Shown here: piece by piece, positions 31,799 through 37,500 of the stretch | Numbering within the stretch: position 1 is the stretch's first letter | Layout of the letters: the number at the start of each line of letters is the position of its first letter | NCBI GenBank assembly: GCA_009773335.1 | Contig: WRPF01000027.1 | Span: 1-37,500, forward strand | Source: Caulobacteraceae bacterium | GTDB lineage: Bacteria; Pseudomonadota; Alphaproteobacteria; Caulobacterales; Aquidulcibacteraceae | Direction: 5' to 3' | Length of the DNA stretch: 37,500 nucleotides | Notes under the pieces: model-generated | Told to the model about the DNA's origin: nothing | Databases searched by the model: none | What the model saw: only the letters and a program-made list of their open reading frames with translations | Translations under genes and position numbers: made by a program

Positions 31799-32458
31799 TC
31801 AGAACAGGGCGCCGTAGGCGACCTGCAACATCTCTCCGACTTCGCGAAGCGCGACCATGCCGATCCGGATTCCCGCCCACGCCAGCGCGATTGAGACCAG
31901 TGTCAGCGGCACGCTGAGCAGCACCAGACGTCCATCACGTTGCAGCAAGGCCAGCGCCGTCGCTGCGACCGTCACGCCCGGCATCCAGTTGCCGAGCGGT
32001 ATGGGCAGGATGAGCACGAACGCGAGAAACAGCGTCTGCAGGCCGAGGAACTGCGTGAACGGCGGCTTCACCAGAAACGCCCATCGCGGCGCCACATAGC
32101 GTTCGATGCGTTTCAGGATCGGCAACGAGCCGTTGATCGCCATCTGCAGCGCATGGCGCGAGATACTCCAGCGCCGGACCCGCGCCGGCAGCCAAAGATC
32201 CCCGCGCCCCAGAATGAGCTGCACCGCAGGCGCAACCATCATCACGCCGAAGATCGTCGACAGGCCGGGGATGTTGGGAATGCAGTTCGGCAGCGCGAGC
32301 ACGAGCAGGAGAAGGCCGAACGCCTGGCCTTCGAGCCTCTTCAGGATCTCGCCCACGGTCACATGTTCCTCGGGGAACGCGTCCATCAGGTCCTGCAGCA
32401 GCTCGGAGGCCGGCGGCAGGTGCTCCTTGGCGTGAGGTTGGGCGAGCGGCTGATCCAT
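31799..32458 (-). CDS. ExoD family membrane protein
   Basis: A 219-residue protein with a cytoplasmic helix ('ELLQDLMDAFPEEHVTVGEILKR') and then about five membrane helices, with the family signature 'GLLLLVLALPNCIPNIPGLS' near residue 50. Next come 'GVMMVAPAVQLILGRGDLWL' and the C-terminal 'LILPIPLGNWMPGVTVAATALALLQRD'. ExoD proteins are linked to exopolysaccharide production and alkaline tolerance in rhizobia; the mechanism is unclear. The ATG at 32458 starts the conserved part; a longer form from 32713 adds an Arg-rich non-family extension. It converges on the lipoprotein, with 2 bp between stops. Confidence 0.9.
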   Translation of the reverse strand: MDQPLAQPHAKEHLPPASELLQDLMDAFPEEHVTVGEILKRLEGQAFGLLLLVLALPNCIPNIPGLSTIFGVMMVAPAVQLILGRGDLWLPARVRRWSISRHALQMAINGSLPILKRIERYVAPRWAFLVKPPFTQFLGLQTLFLAFVLILPIPLGNWMPGVTVAATALALLQRDGRLVLLSVPLTLVSIALAWAGIRIGMVALREVGEMLQVAYGALF

Positions 32459-32568
32459 AGTGTGTTGCACCACCCCACATGGGGCGCGTCGCAAGGTTCG
32501 GCCAGTGGCTGAAATTACACGGTCGCACGCGAATCGTGGATAGCGGCGCCATAGCCGGCGGATAGAAA

Positions 32569-32598
32569 AAGGCGCGGAACCCGGAAGTTCCGCGCCTT
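32569..32598 (-). terminator. Rho-independent terminator (minus strand)
   Basis: AAGGCGCGGAAC (32569-32580) and GTTCCGCGCCTT (32587-32598) form a perfect 12-bp stem with a 6-base loop. On the minus strand the stem runs into a T run (TTTTTC), so it ends the transcript of the gene at 32634-32957. Confidence 0.88.
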
Positions 32599-32633
32599 CA
32601 GTTGTGGGCCGTAGGAGCGGCCGGGCAGAAAAA

Positions 32634-32957
32634 TCAGTTGCGCGCGAAGACCGTGGCCTCCGGCGCCGCCGCACGCTGGTTGCAGCGGGCGAGATCCTCG
32701 GCCGACAGCTCACCGATGGCGGTGATCTGGCCGACTTCCTTGGCGAGTTCGCCGCAGACGCGGGCGGTCACGGAGCGGGCGAACTGCGCGGTGCAGGAAT
32801 CGCCTTCGCAGGTCCAGACGACGCCGTTGGCGATGACCTGGGCGCGTTCGGCGACCGGGGTCGCGAGCTTGGCGGTGACATAGGTCTTGCCGGCGGCGAG
32901 CGCGCCCGTGGAGATGCAGAGGGCGGCGATCGCAGCGACGACGAACTTGGCTTTCAT
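32634..32957 (-). CDS. Small exported protein, CC_3452-like
   Basis: A 107-residue protein with a signal peptide 'KAKFVVAAIAALCISTGALA' (residues 2-21). The mature domain is 'TYVTAKLATPVAERAQVIAN' followed by 'GVVWTCEGDSCTAQFARSVT' and 'CGELAKEVGQITAIGELSAE'. The 'VVW-x-C-x-G-x-x-C' and 'C-x-E-LAKEVG' pattern matches the Caulobacter CC_3452 family as I recall it. Function is unknown; the cysteines may form disulfides. The start at 32957 follows GGGGAAGAA. It has its own terminator (32569-32598) and a region with three TGACGGAC half-sites upstream. Confidence 0.75.
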   Translation of the reverse strand: MKAKFVVAAIAALCISTGALAAGKTYVTAKLATPVAERAQVIANGVVWTCEGDSCTAQFARSVTARVCGELAKEVGQITAIGELSAEDLARCNQRAAAPEATVFARN

Positions 32958-32977
32958 GGGGAAGAACTCCGGGGCTG

Positions 32978-33047
32978 GTCCGTCAAAGTTGACGGACGCG
33001 TCACTCAACACACAGTCCCACGATACCGGGTCCGTCATGACTTGCAA
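32978..33047 (-). promoter_or_regulatory. Promoter with TGACGGAC repeats
   Basis: On the minus strand, TTGCAA (33047-33042), a 16-bp spacer and TATCGT (33025-33020) form a possible promoter. The spacer contains TGACGGAC (33037-33030). Downstream, 20 bp before the start codon, is a palindrome GTCCGTCAA-AG-TTGACGGAC (32978-32997) made of two more such units. Three identical half-sites suggest a dedicated regulator of the exported protein. Confidence 0.5.
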
Positions 33048-33112
33048 GCAGAAAAATGAATAATGTCGAAAATGTTCAGGAAACCGTCATCACGCCACCG
33101 TGAGCCTTGAAT

Positions 33113-33697
33113 TCACCCCGGCGAGCGGGGGCGGTAGGTGAAGTCGTAGTTCGGCGCCCAGGTCTTGCCTCCGTCGCCGGAGGTCTCGCCGACCTGACGG
33201 ACCGTGCCATCGGGATTTCGGGTGAAGGTCATCCGGAGGGAGGTCCTGCCAGCCTGGCCGGGAGTGGCTTCGTCCGGCGCCACGAGCACCATGCCGTCGC
33301 CGGTCGGCGCGCCCTCGTAGCGGGTGATTTCGCCCTGGCTGTCGGCCCAGAACTGCAACCACCGGCCCGTCGTGGCGTCGAACAGGTTGAGGCTGCGGCC
33401 GCTGTAGGGCGATCGCATGGAGGTCCACTGCTCGGTGATGATGCAGCCGGCGTCCCGGGCCTCGATCACGCTCTTACCTGCGAGCGTTTCCGTTCCGGTG
33501 GCGTAGGCATCCCATTCGCCGATCCAGAAATCAAAGGCACGGTGCGCTGCGCCGCTGCAGCCGACAGGCGGCGACGCTGCCGGCGGCGAAGGAGGCGGAG
33601 CGGGTGACTGCGTGGTCGTCGCCTGCGCGGCCGCTACGTCACTCATGGATTGAAGTGCGGCGATTGCGAGAACTGCCGCGACGATAGCCTTGACCAT
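33113..33697 (-). CDS. Exported protein with DUF1579-like calycin fold
   Basis: A 194-residue protein with signal peptide 'MVKAIVAAVLAIAALQ...' (cleaved near residue 24) and a Pro-rich linker (25-44). The mature domain 'HRAFDFWIGEWDAYATGTET' (F-D-F-W-x-G-x-W, as in DUF1579-like proteins) is followed by beta strands 'SLNLFDATTGRWLQFWADSQ' and 'TSLRMTFTRNPDGTVRQVGE'. These look like a lipocalin-like barrel that might bind a small molecule, inferred from fold. The gene is alone, divergent from the acyl-CoA dehydrogenase gene. Confidence 0.7.
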   Translation of the reverse strand: MVKAIVAAVLAIAALQSMSDVAAAQATTTQSPAPPPSPPAASPPVGCSGAAHRAFDFWIGEWDAYATGTETLAGKSVIEARDAGCIITEQWTSMRSPYSGRSLNLFDATTGRWLQFWADSQGEITRYEGAPTGDGMVLVAPDEATPGQAGRTSLRMTFTRNPDGTVRQVGETSGDGGKTWAPNYDFTYRPRSPG

Positions 33698-33807
33698 GGC
33701 GTCACTCCCTCTGACGGTGACTTCAAAGAGTGTCCGTCTCAGCCGCCCCGCGCAACGTGTGCGCGACGAACGTAGGGCTGGAGACGAAAAGAGAGAGGCG
33801 TCGCACC

Positions 33808-35142
33808 ATGGACTTCAATATTCCCAAGGATGTCGCCGACTATCTCGTCGTGCTCGACAAGTTCATCGAGGACGAGATCAAGCCGCTGCAGGCGCAGGAC
33901 GACAACGAGCGCTTCTTCGACCACCGTCGCGAATGGGCGCGCACGGACTTCGACAATGGCGGCCTGCCGCGCCACGACTGGGAGCTCCTGCTCCGCGAGG
34001 CCAAGCGTCGCGCCGACAAGGCCGGACACCTTCGTTACGCGCTGCCGAAGGAATATGGCGGCCAGGACGGCACCAATCTCGGCATGGCGATCATCCGCGA
34101 GCATTTCGCGCGGAAGGGCCTCGGCCTCCACAACGACCTGCAGAACGAACACTCCATCGTCGCCAACATGCCCGGCGTGCTGATGCTGCGGGACTTCGGC
34201 ACCGAGGAGCAGAAGAAGACGTTCATCCCCGGCAGCTTCGACGGCACCTACATCGCCTGCTTCGGGCTCACCGAGGCCGAGCACGGCTCCGACGCCACGC
34301 ACATGGAGACCCGCGCCGTCCCCGAGACCCGCGACGGCGTGAAGGGGTGGCGCATCGACGGCGAGAAGATGTGGACCACCGGCATGCACGTCGCCACGCA
34401 CATCATGTGCTTCTGCCGCACGAGCGGCGCCGCCGGCGACGCTGCGGGGATCACCTGCTTCATCATCCCGGCGCGCGACCCTGGCGTGAAGATTGAAGAG
34501 TACCTTTGGACGTTCAACATGCCCACAGACCATCCGCGGATTTCCATCACCAATGTGTGGGTCCCTGAGACGGCATTGTTCGGCAAGCTCGGCGGCGGTC
34601 TTTCGCTGGCGCAGCATTTTGTTCACGAGAACCGCATCCGGCAGGCGGCGTCGTCGTGCGGCGCGGCGCTTTTCTGTATCGAGGAGAGCGTGAAGTACGC
34701 CCGCAAGCGCAAGCCCTTCGGCGAGGCGCTGGCGAAGAACCAGGCGATCCAGTTCCCGCTCGTCGAACTCGCCACGCAGGCCGAGATGCTGCGGCTGCTG
34801 ATCTTCAAGACGGCGTGGGAGATGGACCAGATGCCGAAGCCGGAGGTCGAGAAGCGGCTCTCCGACAAGGTGTCGATGTGCAACTACTACGCAAACCGGC
34901 TCTGCTGCGAAGCAGCCGATCGCGCGATCCAGGTGCATGGCGGCATCGGCTATTCGCGCCACAAGCCGTTTGAGCACATCTATCGCCACCACCGCCGCTA
35001 CCGCATCACGGAAGGCTCCGAGGAGATCCAGATCCGCAAGGTCGCCGGACACCTCTTCGGCTACATGGGCCCGCGCAAGCGCGAGTTCGCGGAGATGGAG
35101 GCGGTGTGGGAAGCGGAGAAGGCGGCGAAGAAGAAGGGGTGA
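33808..35142 (+). CDS. Acyl-CoA dehydrogenase family protein
   Basis: A 444-residue flavoenzyme of the acyl-CoA dehydrogenase superfamily, which introduces a 2,3 double bond in acyl-CoA. The N-terminal helical domain ('KFIEDEIKPLQAQDDNERFF', 'ALPKEYGGQDGTNLGMAIIR') is followed by the beta domain with 'ACFGLTEAEHGSDATHMETRAV' and 'GEKMWTTGMHVATHIMCF'. The C-terminal helical domain contains 'YARKRKPFGEALAKNQAIQF', 'QVHGGIGYSRHKPFEHIYRH' and 'ITEGSEEIQIRKVAGHL', where the acyl-CoA-binding/catalytic region lies. It is somewhat longer than 380-residue short-chain enzymes. The start at 33808 follows GAGAGAGG. A REP/transposase unit separates it from the enoyl-CoA hydratase gene. Confidence 0.93.
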   Translation: MDFNIPKDVADYLVVLDKFIEDEIKPLQAQDDNERFFDHRREWARTDFDNGGLPRHDWELLLREAKRRADKAGHLRYALPKEYGGQDGTNLGMAIIREHFARKGLGLHNDLQNEHSIVANMPGVLMLRDFGTEEQKKTFIPGSFDGTYIACFGLTEAEHGSDATHMETRAVPETRDGVKGWRIDGEKMWTTGMHVATHIMCFCRTSGAAGDAAGITCFIIPARDPGVKIEEYLWTFNMPTDHPRISITNVWVPETALFGKLGGGLSLAQHFVHENRIRQAASSCGAALFCIEESVKYARKRKPFGEALAKNQAIQFPLVELATQAEMLRLLIFKTAWEMDQMPKPEVEKRLSDKVSMCNYYANRLCCEAADRAIQVHGGIGYSRHKPFEHIYRHHRRYRITEGSEEIQIRKVAGHLFGYMGPRKREFAEMEAVWEAEKAAKKKG

Positions 35143-35160
35143 GTATGGCTCCGAAAGCGT

Positions 35161-35255
35161 CGGCGGCATGCAGCGCCGGCGTCCCGCCGGCCCCTTTTCG
35201 CCTCGCGCAGGAGAGATGAAAGAGCCGGCAAGTTGCCGGCGCTACGGGCCGGCGG
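35161..35255. repeat. Upstream REP pair (BIME) of the RAYT gene
   Basis: Two REP sequences in opposite orientation. REP1 (about 35162-35198, plus) contains CGCCGGCGTCCCGCCGGC. REP2 (35224-35245) reads on the minus strand as GTAGCGCCGGC-AACTTGCCGGC, with the GTAG tetranucleotide that marks REPs recognised by RAYT proteins. The stem is GCCGGC/GCCGGC with a 5-base loop. They lie between the acyl-CoA dehydrogenase stop and the transposase start (35291). Confidence 0.85.
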
Positions 35256-35290
35256 TGCTTTCGGCGCGCTTTGTTTGCAGGGTGGGGACC

Positions 35291-35857
35291 ATGCATGAAA
35301 CGCCAAACGTCGTGCGCACGCGTGGCTATCTTCCGCACGTTGAGGGCGGCGGTTACGTTCAACACGTGGTGTTTCGCGTCCTTGACGCCATGCCGCCAGA
35401 ATCCGACGGCGTCAGCTTCGATGACGAGCGCGCGCGTCTTCTGGCGATAGAGCGGTGGCTCGACACGGGGCATGGAAGATGTCCGCTTGCCCTAGAGGCG
35501 GCGGCGGATGTGGTCGTAGACACGCTCAACCACTTCGCCGGTGCGCGGTATGCCTTGCATGCTTTCGTGGTGATGCCTAACCACGTCCACGCGCTGGTCG
35601 AGCCTTTTCGCGAGCATGCGCTCTCTGCGATCGTGCATTCGTGGAAGTCCTTCACAGCCAAGCGGATCAATGCGCTGGACGGGCGAAGCGGGCCGTTCTG
35701 GGCGCGAGAGTGGTATGACCGCTTCATGCGCGACGACGCGCATTTCCACCAGACGATGAAGTACATCGAGCGCAACCCCGTGGTGGCTGGGCTATGCGAG
35801 GCGCCGGAGGCGTGGCGGTGGTCATCTGCCGCGAGGCGCTCGGCCGGCGCGCGTTGA
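35291..35857 (+). CDS. REP-associated tyrosine transposase (RAYT, Y1_Tnp)
   Basis: A 188-residue single-domain HUH transposase. The HUH motif is 'VMPNHVHALVEP' (His98 and His100), and the catalytic tyrosine is Tyr158 in 'TMKYIERNPVVAGL'; 'GPFWAREWYDRFMRDDAH' is the usual conserved segment before it. These enzymes cut REP hairpins next to the GTAG tetranucleotide and are thought to spread them. It is intact by motif and length. It is flanked on each side by an inverted REP pair, the so-called REPtron arrangement. The start is the ATG at 35291, after the upstream REPs; the stop (TGA 35855-35857) is directly before REP3. It breaks up an otherwise fatty-acid-type gene group. Confidence 0.92.
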   Translation: MHETPNVVRTRGYLPHVEGGGYVQHVVFRVLDAMPPESDGVSFDDERARLLAIERWLDTGHGRCPLALEAAADVVVDTLNHFAGARYALHAFVVMPNHVHALVEPFREHALSAIVHSWKSFTAKRINALDGRSGPFWAREWYDRFMRDDAHFHQTMKYIERNPVVAGLCEAPEAWRWSSAARRSAGAR

Positions 35858-35867
35858 GATGAAGCAT

Positions 35868-35965
35868 GCCGGCAAGTTGCCGGCGGTACGGGCCAGCGGC
35901 GCTTGTGGCGCGGTCACCGCAAAATCACCGGCGGCTTGTAGCGCCGGCAACTTGCCGGCCCCTTT
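35868..35965. repeat. Downstream REP pair (BIME) of the RAYT gene
   Basis: REP3 (35868-35889) reads on the minus strand as GTACCGCCGGC-AACTTGCCGGC, a one-base variant of REP2. REP4 (about 35938-35960, plus) is GTAGCGCCGGC-AACTTGCCGGC, exactly the sequence of REP2 in opposite orientation. The stretch 35855-35911 is a close direct repeat of 35213-35269 and includes GAGATGAA. The set is a mirror of the upstream pair. Confidence 0.85.
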
Positions 35966-36017
35966 CTTTTGCCCCACGCTTTGTTCGACCCGACAACGAT
36001 GATCCAGTGGAAACACC

Positions 36018-36824
36018 ATGTCCGACCCGATCCTCCTTTCCACGACGAGCAGTGTCCTCACCCTCACGCTCAACCGTCCCGATGCGTTGAACGCGCTCAA
36101 CCGCGCGCTGATGGAGGCGATGCGCGGCGCGCTCGCGGAGGCGGCGAAGGACACGAACGTGCGCGCGTTGCTCATCACCGGCGCAGGTCGCGGCTTTTGC
36201 GCGGGCGCCGATCTCACGGAGCCGGCGCGCGCAGCGGAGGGCGGTCCGAAACTCTCGCCGGGGCAGCGCACGTCGGAGGCGATGACCTCGCACTTCAATC
36301 CGCTGGTGCGTGATCTCTACCAGTTTCCGAAGCCCACCATCGCGGCGGTGAACGGCGTGGCGGCGGGCGGCGGCGTGGGGCTCGCGCTGGCGTGCGACAT
36401 GGTGTTTGCGGCGCGCTCGGCGACGTTCATCCAGGTGTTCGCGCCGAAGCTCGGCCTTGTGCCGGATGTCGGCTCGTCGTGGCAGTTGCCGCGTCTCGTC
36501 GGGGTGGCGCGGGCGCGCGGCCTTGCATTCCTGGGCGATCGCCTTTCTGCGGAAGACGCAGAGAAGTGGGGCCTCATCTGGAAGTGCGTCGATGACGGCG
36601 CGCTGATGGAGACGGCGGGCGGAATCGCGGCGACACTCGCCGGCGGGCCGACAAAGGCGTTCGTGCGGTCGCGGGAACTCTTCGATCAGGCGTTCGAGAA
36701 TGATTTCGTCGAGCAGATCGATCTCGAACGGCGCTATCAGCAGGAACTCGGCGACACCGAGGATGCGCGCGAGGGCGTGATGGCCTTCATCCAGAAGCGT
36801 CCTCCGCAGTTCAAGGGCAAGTAG
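36018..36824 (+). CDS. Enoyl-CoA hydratase/isomerase family protein (PaaG-like)
   Basis: A 268-residue crotonase-fold enzyme. Oxyanion-hole regions are visible: 'RALLITGAGRGFCAGADLTE' (A-G-A-D near residues 59-64) and 'IAAVNGVAAGGGVGLALACD' (G-G-G near 114-120). Then come 'FAPKLGLVPDVGSSWQLPRLVG' (with D where PaaG enzymes have the catalytic acid) and the C-terminal 'EQIDLERRYQQELGDTEDAR' and 'GVMAFIQKRPPQFKGK'. The Asp in 'VPDVGSS' and the tail resemble PaaG-type isomerases (1,2-epoxyphenylacetyl-CoA), but no other paa gene is present, so I do not give a symbol. It is followed 2 bp later by the DUF1330 gene. Confidence 0.9.
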   Translation: MSDPILLSTTSSVLTLTLNRPDALNALNRALMEAMRGALAEAAKDTNVRALLITGAGRGFCAGADLTEPARAAEGGPKLSPGQRTSEAMTSHFNPLVRDLYQFPKPTIAAVNGVAAGGGVGLALACDMVFAARSATFIQVFAPKLGLVPDVGSSWQLPRLVGVARARGLAFLGDRLSAEDAEKWGLIWKCVDDGALMETAGGIAATLAGGPTKAFVRSRELFDQAFENDFVEQIDLERRYQQELGDTEDAREGVMAFIQKRPPQFKGK

Positions 36825-36826
36825 CA

Positions 36827-37249
36827 GTGGGCCACGTCAATCCCGAACGCGAAGTCTTCGCGCAGTTCAAGAATCTCCCGCGCGATCATCCGATCCACAT
36901 GCTCAACCTCGTCCGCCTGAAGCCGTTCGCGGACTACGAGGATGGTCGTTCGGCGACGGGCGCGGAGGCCTACCGCGCCTACGCACGCGAGAGCGGGCCG
37001 ATCTTCGAGCGCCTCGGCGGCAGGCAGATATGGATCGCCGCGCCGGAACTCATGCTGACCGGACCTCAAAGCGAGACATGGGACATCGCCTTCATCGCCG
37101 AATACCCGAGCGGACAAGCCTTCATCGACATGCTGCGCGATCCCGACTACCGCGAGGCGGTGAAGCATCGCACGGCGGCGGTCGAGGATTCACGTCTCCT
37201 GCGCCTCAGGCCCGGCGCGCCGGGCGCGCATTTCGGTGAGATGGCCTGA
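36827..37249 (+). CDS. DUF1330 domain protein
   Basis: A 140-residue protein of the dimeric alpha+beta barrel type: 'HPIHMLNLVRLKPFADYEDG', 'EAYRAYARESGPIFERLGGR', 'DIAFIAEYPSGQAFIDMLRD' and 'YREAVKHRTAAVEDSRLLRL'. These are the usual DUF1330 segments. The start is GTG at 36827, 2 bp after the hydratase stop, so it is probably translated by coupling. No biochemical role is established for the family; the context suggests an accessory role in CoA-ester metabolism, but this is a guess. Confidence 0.85.
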   Translation: MGHVNPEREVFAQFKNLPRDHPIHMLNLVRLKPFADYEDGRSATGAEAYRAYARESGPIFERLGGRQIWIAAPELMLTGPQSETWDIAFIAEYPSGQAFIDMLRDPDYREAVKHRTAAVEDSRLLRLRPGAPGAHFGEMA

Positions 37250-37276
37250 GCGCTCCTGTCTCGGCAGAAAGAATTC

Positions 37277-37298
37277 GGCCCCGGCTTTCACCGGGGCC
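37277..37298. terminator. Hairpin between convergent genes
   Basis: GGCCCCGG (37277-37284) and CCGGGGCC (37291-37298) form a perfect 8-bp stem with loop CTTTCA. It lies between the DUF1330 stop (37249) and the end of the minus-strand gene (37311). Flanking T-rich bases (GAATTCTTTC on the minus strand, GTCTTC on the plus) are weak, so termination is likely but not certain. Confidence 0.65.
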
Positions 37299-37310
37299 GT
37301 CTTCATGTCG

Positions 37311-37500
37311 TCAGCCGACGGCGCCGCCGCGGGGCGGCGTGTCGCCGGGATCGCTCGGCTGGGCGTTGGCGCGCGCATCGCGGCCGGCCGCCTGGAACGA
37401 GCCCATCAGCCCGACCGGGCCGCCGTGCGGGTTCGGCATGGAGTCGCCCGCGGGCGCCGCCGAGGTCGTCGCCGCGCCGCCGGGCCGCGCGCCGCCGAAC
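37311..37500 (-). CDS. C-terminal end of an unidentified Gly/Pro/Ala-rich protein
   Basis: The minus strand is open from the right edge to TGA at 37313-37311 (63 codons). The peptide is Gly/Ala/Pro-rich ('FGGARPGGAATTSAAPAGDS', 'MPNPHGGPVGLMGSFQAAGR', 'DARANAQPSDPGDTPPRGGA'), probably a disordered tail. It is not recognised. A real gene is likely because a terminator-like hairpin follows its stop. Confidence 0.45.
   Translation of the reverse strand, partial: FGGARPGGAATTSAAPAGDSMPNPHGGPVGLMGSFQAAGRDARANAQPSDPGDTPPRGGAVG

Noticed and set aside
36018-37249. Phenylacetate degradation cluster
   Set aside because: The hydratase has PaaG-like features, but no other paa gene is present in the window.

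Overview
The window is a GC-rich chromosomal segment of an alphaproteobacterium. Gene content points to a Caulobacterales/Hyphomonadaceae-like organism. It carries an alphaproteobacterial prfA ... prmC, DUF4167, clpB block, a TonB-dependent receptor, a Caulobacter CC_3452-like small exported protein, and several genes that seem to start at or just after a -10 box (leaderless style). The placement is inferred from families, not from a marker-gene tree. Most genes are ordinary chromosomal functions.

Region by region. 1-765 is the right end of an integrative element: the N-terminal part of a P4-type tyrosine integrase, paired TGTGACCT boxes upstream of it, and a displaced 3' end of tRNA-Lys(CTT) as the junction. 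835-4256 holds an exported alpha/beta hydrolase, a WYL regulator divergent from a GST-like gene with a 9-bp inverted-repeat operator between them, a double-palindrome repeat, and a second hydrolase. 4373-7865 is an acyl-CoA ligase, MarR regulator, SRPBCC and VTT membrane protein run. 7916-9622 is leuA preceded by a Leu-rich leader peptide and terminator-like hairpin (attenuator). 9709-12339 has two lipoproteins of unknown function, a globin-like protein and a small cytochrome c. 12340-13624 is repeat-rich and holds one basic hypothetical gene. 13625-24443 is the housekeeping block: a DMT exporter, prfA, then a TonB receptor and a DUF445 gene, then prmC, a structured 5' region, DUF4167 and clpB. 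24480-29220 has a TipAS-like MerR regulator coupled to a ten-codon ORF, a second DMT exporter, a membrane-protein/XRE pair with repeated CTTGTC boxes, a GumN/TraB lipoprotein and a membrane protein. 29290-30869 is a cytosine-5 methyltransferase with its Vsr repair endonuclease. 30948-33697 has a COG3650-like lipoprotein, ExoD and two small exported proteins. 33808-37249 combines an acyl-CoA dehydrogenase, an enoyl-CoA hydratase and a DUF1330 protein, interrupted by a REP-associated transposase flanked on both sides by paired REP sequences. The window ends in the C-terminus of an unidentified Gly/Pro/Ala-rich protein.

How genes work together: the ligase at 4373, dehydrogenase at 33808 and hydratase at 36018 are beta-oxidation-type enzymes. 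prfA and prmC act on the same step, since PrmC methylates the RF1 GGQ motif. The methyltransferase and Vsr act together: methylation plus repair of the T:G mismatches that deamination creates. No clearly new multi-gene system is visible. The most interesting items are regulatory or mobile: the leuA attenuator with a probably leaderless leader peptide, the structured region before DUF4167, the REP/transposase unit, the tRNA-Lys integration junction, and two TTGA stop-start couplings.
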